Assembly: GCA_031258895.1 (NCBI GenBank)
Contig: JAIRMF010000073.1
Location: forward strand, 1-6,090
Reading direction: 5' to 3'
Source of the DNA: Dysgonamonadaceae bacterium
GTDB taxonomy: Bacteria > Bacteroidota > Bacteroidia > Bacteroidales > Azobacteroidaceae
DNA length: 6,090 nucleotides
The position numbers and the translations under genes were made by a program. The notes under the pieces are model-generated. The model was not told where the DNA came from and ran no database searches. It saw only the letters and a program-made list of their open reading frames with translations. Positions 5,619 through 6,090 of this stretch are shown here, piece by piece (within the stretch, counting starts at the first letter, position 1; every line of letters starts with the position of its first letter).

Positions 5619-6090
5619 TCAGTGTTTGAAGTGTCTTATACCGGTTGTAACCATTGCCATACCGTTTTCGTTGCAGTAGTTTATGGTAAGTTCGTCTTTG
5701 AGTGAGCCTCCGGGTTGTATGACTACGTTTATGCCTTCTTTGTGCGCTATTTCGACGCAGTCGGGAAAGGGGAAGAATGCGTCGGAGGCCATTGCTGCGC
5801 CATTGAGGTCGAAGCCGAAGGTTTTTGCTTTTTCTATTGCCTGTTTGAGGGCGTCGACGCGTGAGGTTTGTCCTGTTCCGCCGGCTAACAGTTGGAGGTT
5901 TTTTGCTATTACTATTGCGTTTGACTTGGTATTTTTCACGATTTTATTGGCGAATAGAAGGTCGTCTGTTTCTTTTTTGTTTGGGGCGAGATTTGTGACG
6001 ATTTTGAGGTCTTTTTCGGTTTGTATGGAGAGGTTTTTATTTTGGAATAAAACTCCGTTGAGGACTGATCGGAATTGTTTGTTGTTGTTT
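5619..6090 (-). CDS. purH: Bifunctional purine biosynthesis protein PurH, C-terminal part
   Basis: PurH performs the last two steps of IMP synthesis: AICAR formylation with 10-formyltetrahydrofolate, then IMP cyclisation. The window holds the last 156 codons of the gene, within the AICAR transformylase domain; the rest lies past the right edge. The frame is open to the edge, so 5939 (an internal GTG) is not the start. Recognisable PurH motifs are DDLLFANKIVKNTKSNAIVIA, counted here as spanning about 5975-5913, then GGTGQTSRVDA, MASDAFFPFPD, INVVIQPGGSLKDE and the terminal TGIRHFKH, which closely matches the usual TG(M/V)RHFRH ending. Nothing suggests damage. It lies 39 bp upstream of mreB on the same strand, a pairing I recall from Bacteroides genomes, so it may head the mre transcription unit. 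Confidence 0.95.
   Translation of the reverse strand, partial: NNNKQFRSVLNGVLFQNKNLSIQTEKDLKIVTNLAPNKKETDDLLFANKIVKNTKSNAIVIAKNLQLLAGGTGQTSRVDALKQAIEKAKTFGFDLNGAAMASDAFFPFPDCVEIAHKEGINVVIQPGGSLKDELTINYCNENGMAMVTTGIRHFKH

Noticed and set aside
5608..5621. Terminator after purH suggested by the T-rich run
   Set aside because: The run is A-rich on the purH transcript and has no preceding GC stem, so it does not form a rho-independent terminator for minus-strand transcription.

Overview
The window looks like chromosomal DNA of a member of the Bacteroidota, probably order Bacteroidales. The evidence is: promoters of the Bacteroides type (TTTG, 19-21 bp, TAnnTTTG); starts without Shine-Dalgarno sequences and with A-rich leaders; a purH-mreB-mreC-mreD gene order, which I recall as typical of Bacteroidales; and proteins that read like Bacteroidales homologues. 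No rRNA, tRNA, CRISPR array, insertion sequence or phage gene was seen.

Layout. (1) 1-49, minus strand: the first 16 codons of a gene that runs off the left edge, with its own promoter at 58-89. (2) 50-343: a non-coding divergent spacer with an 18-bp direct repeat and a double promoter for the rightward genes. (3) 344-1959, plus strand: a two-gene unit with a 16-bp overlap. It encodes a Tat-exported TIM-barrel protein of the sugar phosphate isomerase/epimerase (xylose isomerase-like) superfamily, then a ResB-type cytochrome c biogenesis membrane protein without the usual CcsA half. (4) 1950-3137, minus strand: rmuC, converging on resB with a 10-bp tail overlap. (5) 3169-5579, minus strand: mreD, mreC and mreB, the rod-shape cytoskeleton genes, tightly packed. 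(6) 5619-6090, minus strand: the 3' part of purH, which continues past the right edge.

How the genes relate. MreB filaments, MreC and MreD form the inner-membrane scaffold that directs lateral wall synthesis. The spacing suggests they are co-transcribed from purH, since no promoter or terminator is visible between purH and rmuC. The usual downstream partners mrdA (PBP2) and rodA are absent; rmuC follows mreD instead. The rightward pair joins a periplasmic sugar-type TIM barrel to a haem-handling membrane protein, and that functional link is not obvious.

The strongest large-scale signal is a reversal of GC skew near 3.14-3.24 kb. The plus strand is C-rich to the left and G-rich to the right. 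The switch falls between two genes on the same strand, rmuC and mreD, so coding direction does not explain it. Together with the missing mrdA-rodA it suggests a rearrangement junction or a replication-strand switch. I see no clearly new multi-gene system; the best leads are this junction and the ResB protein without CcsA.
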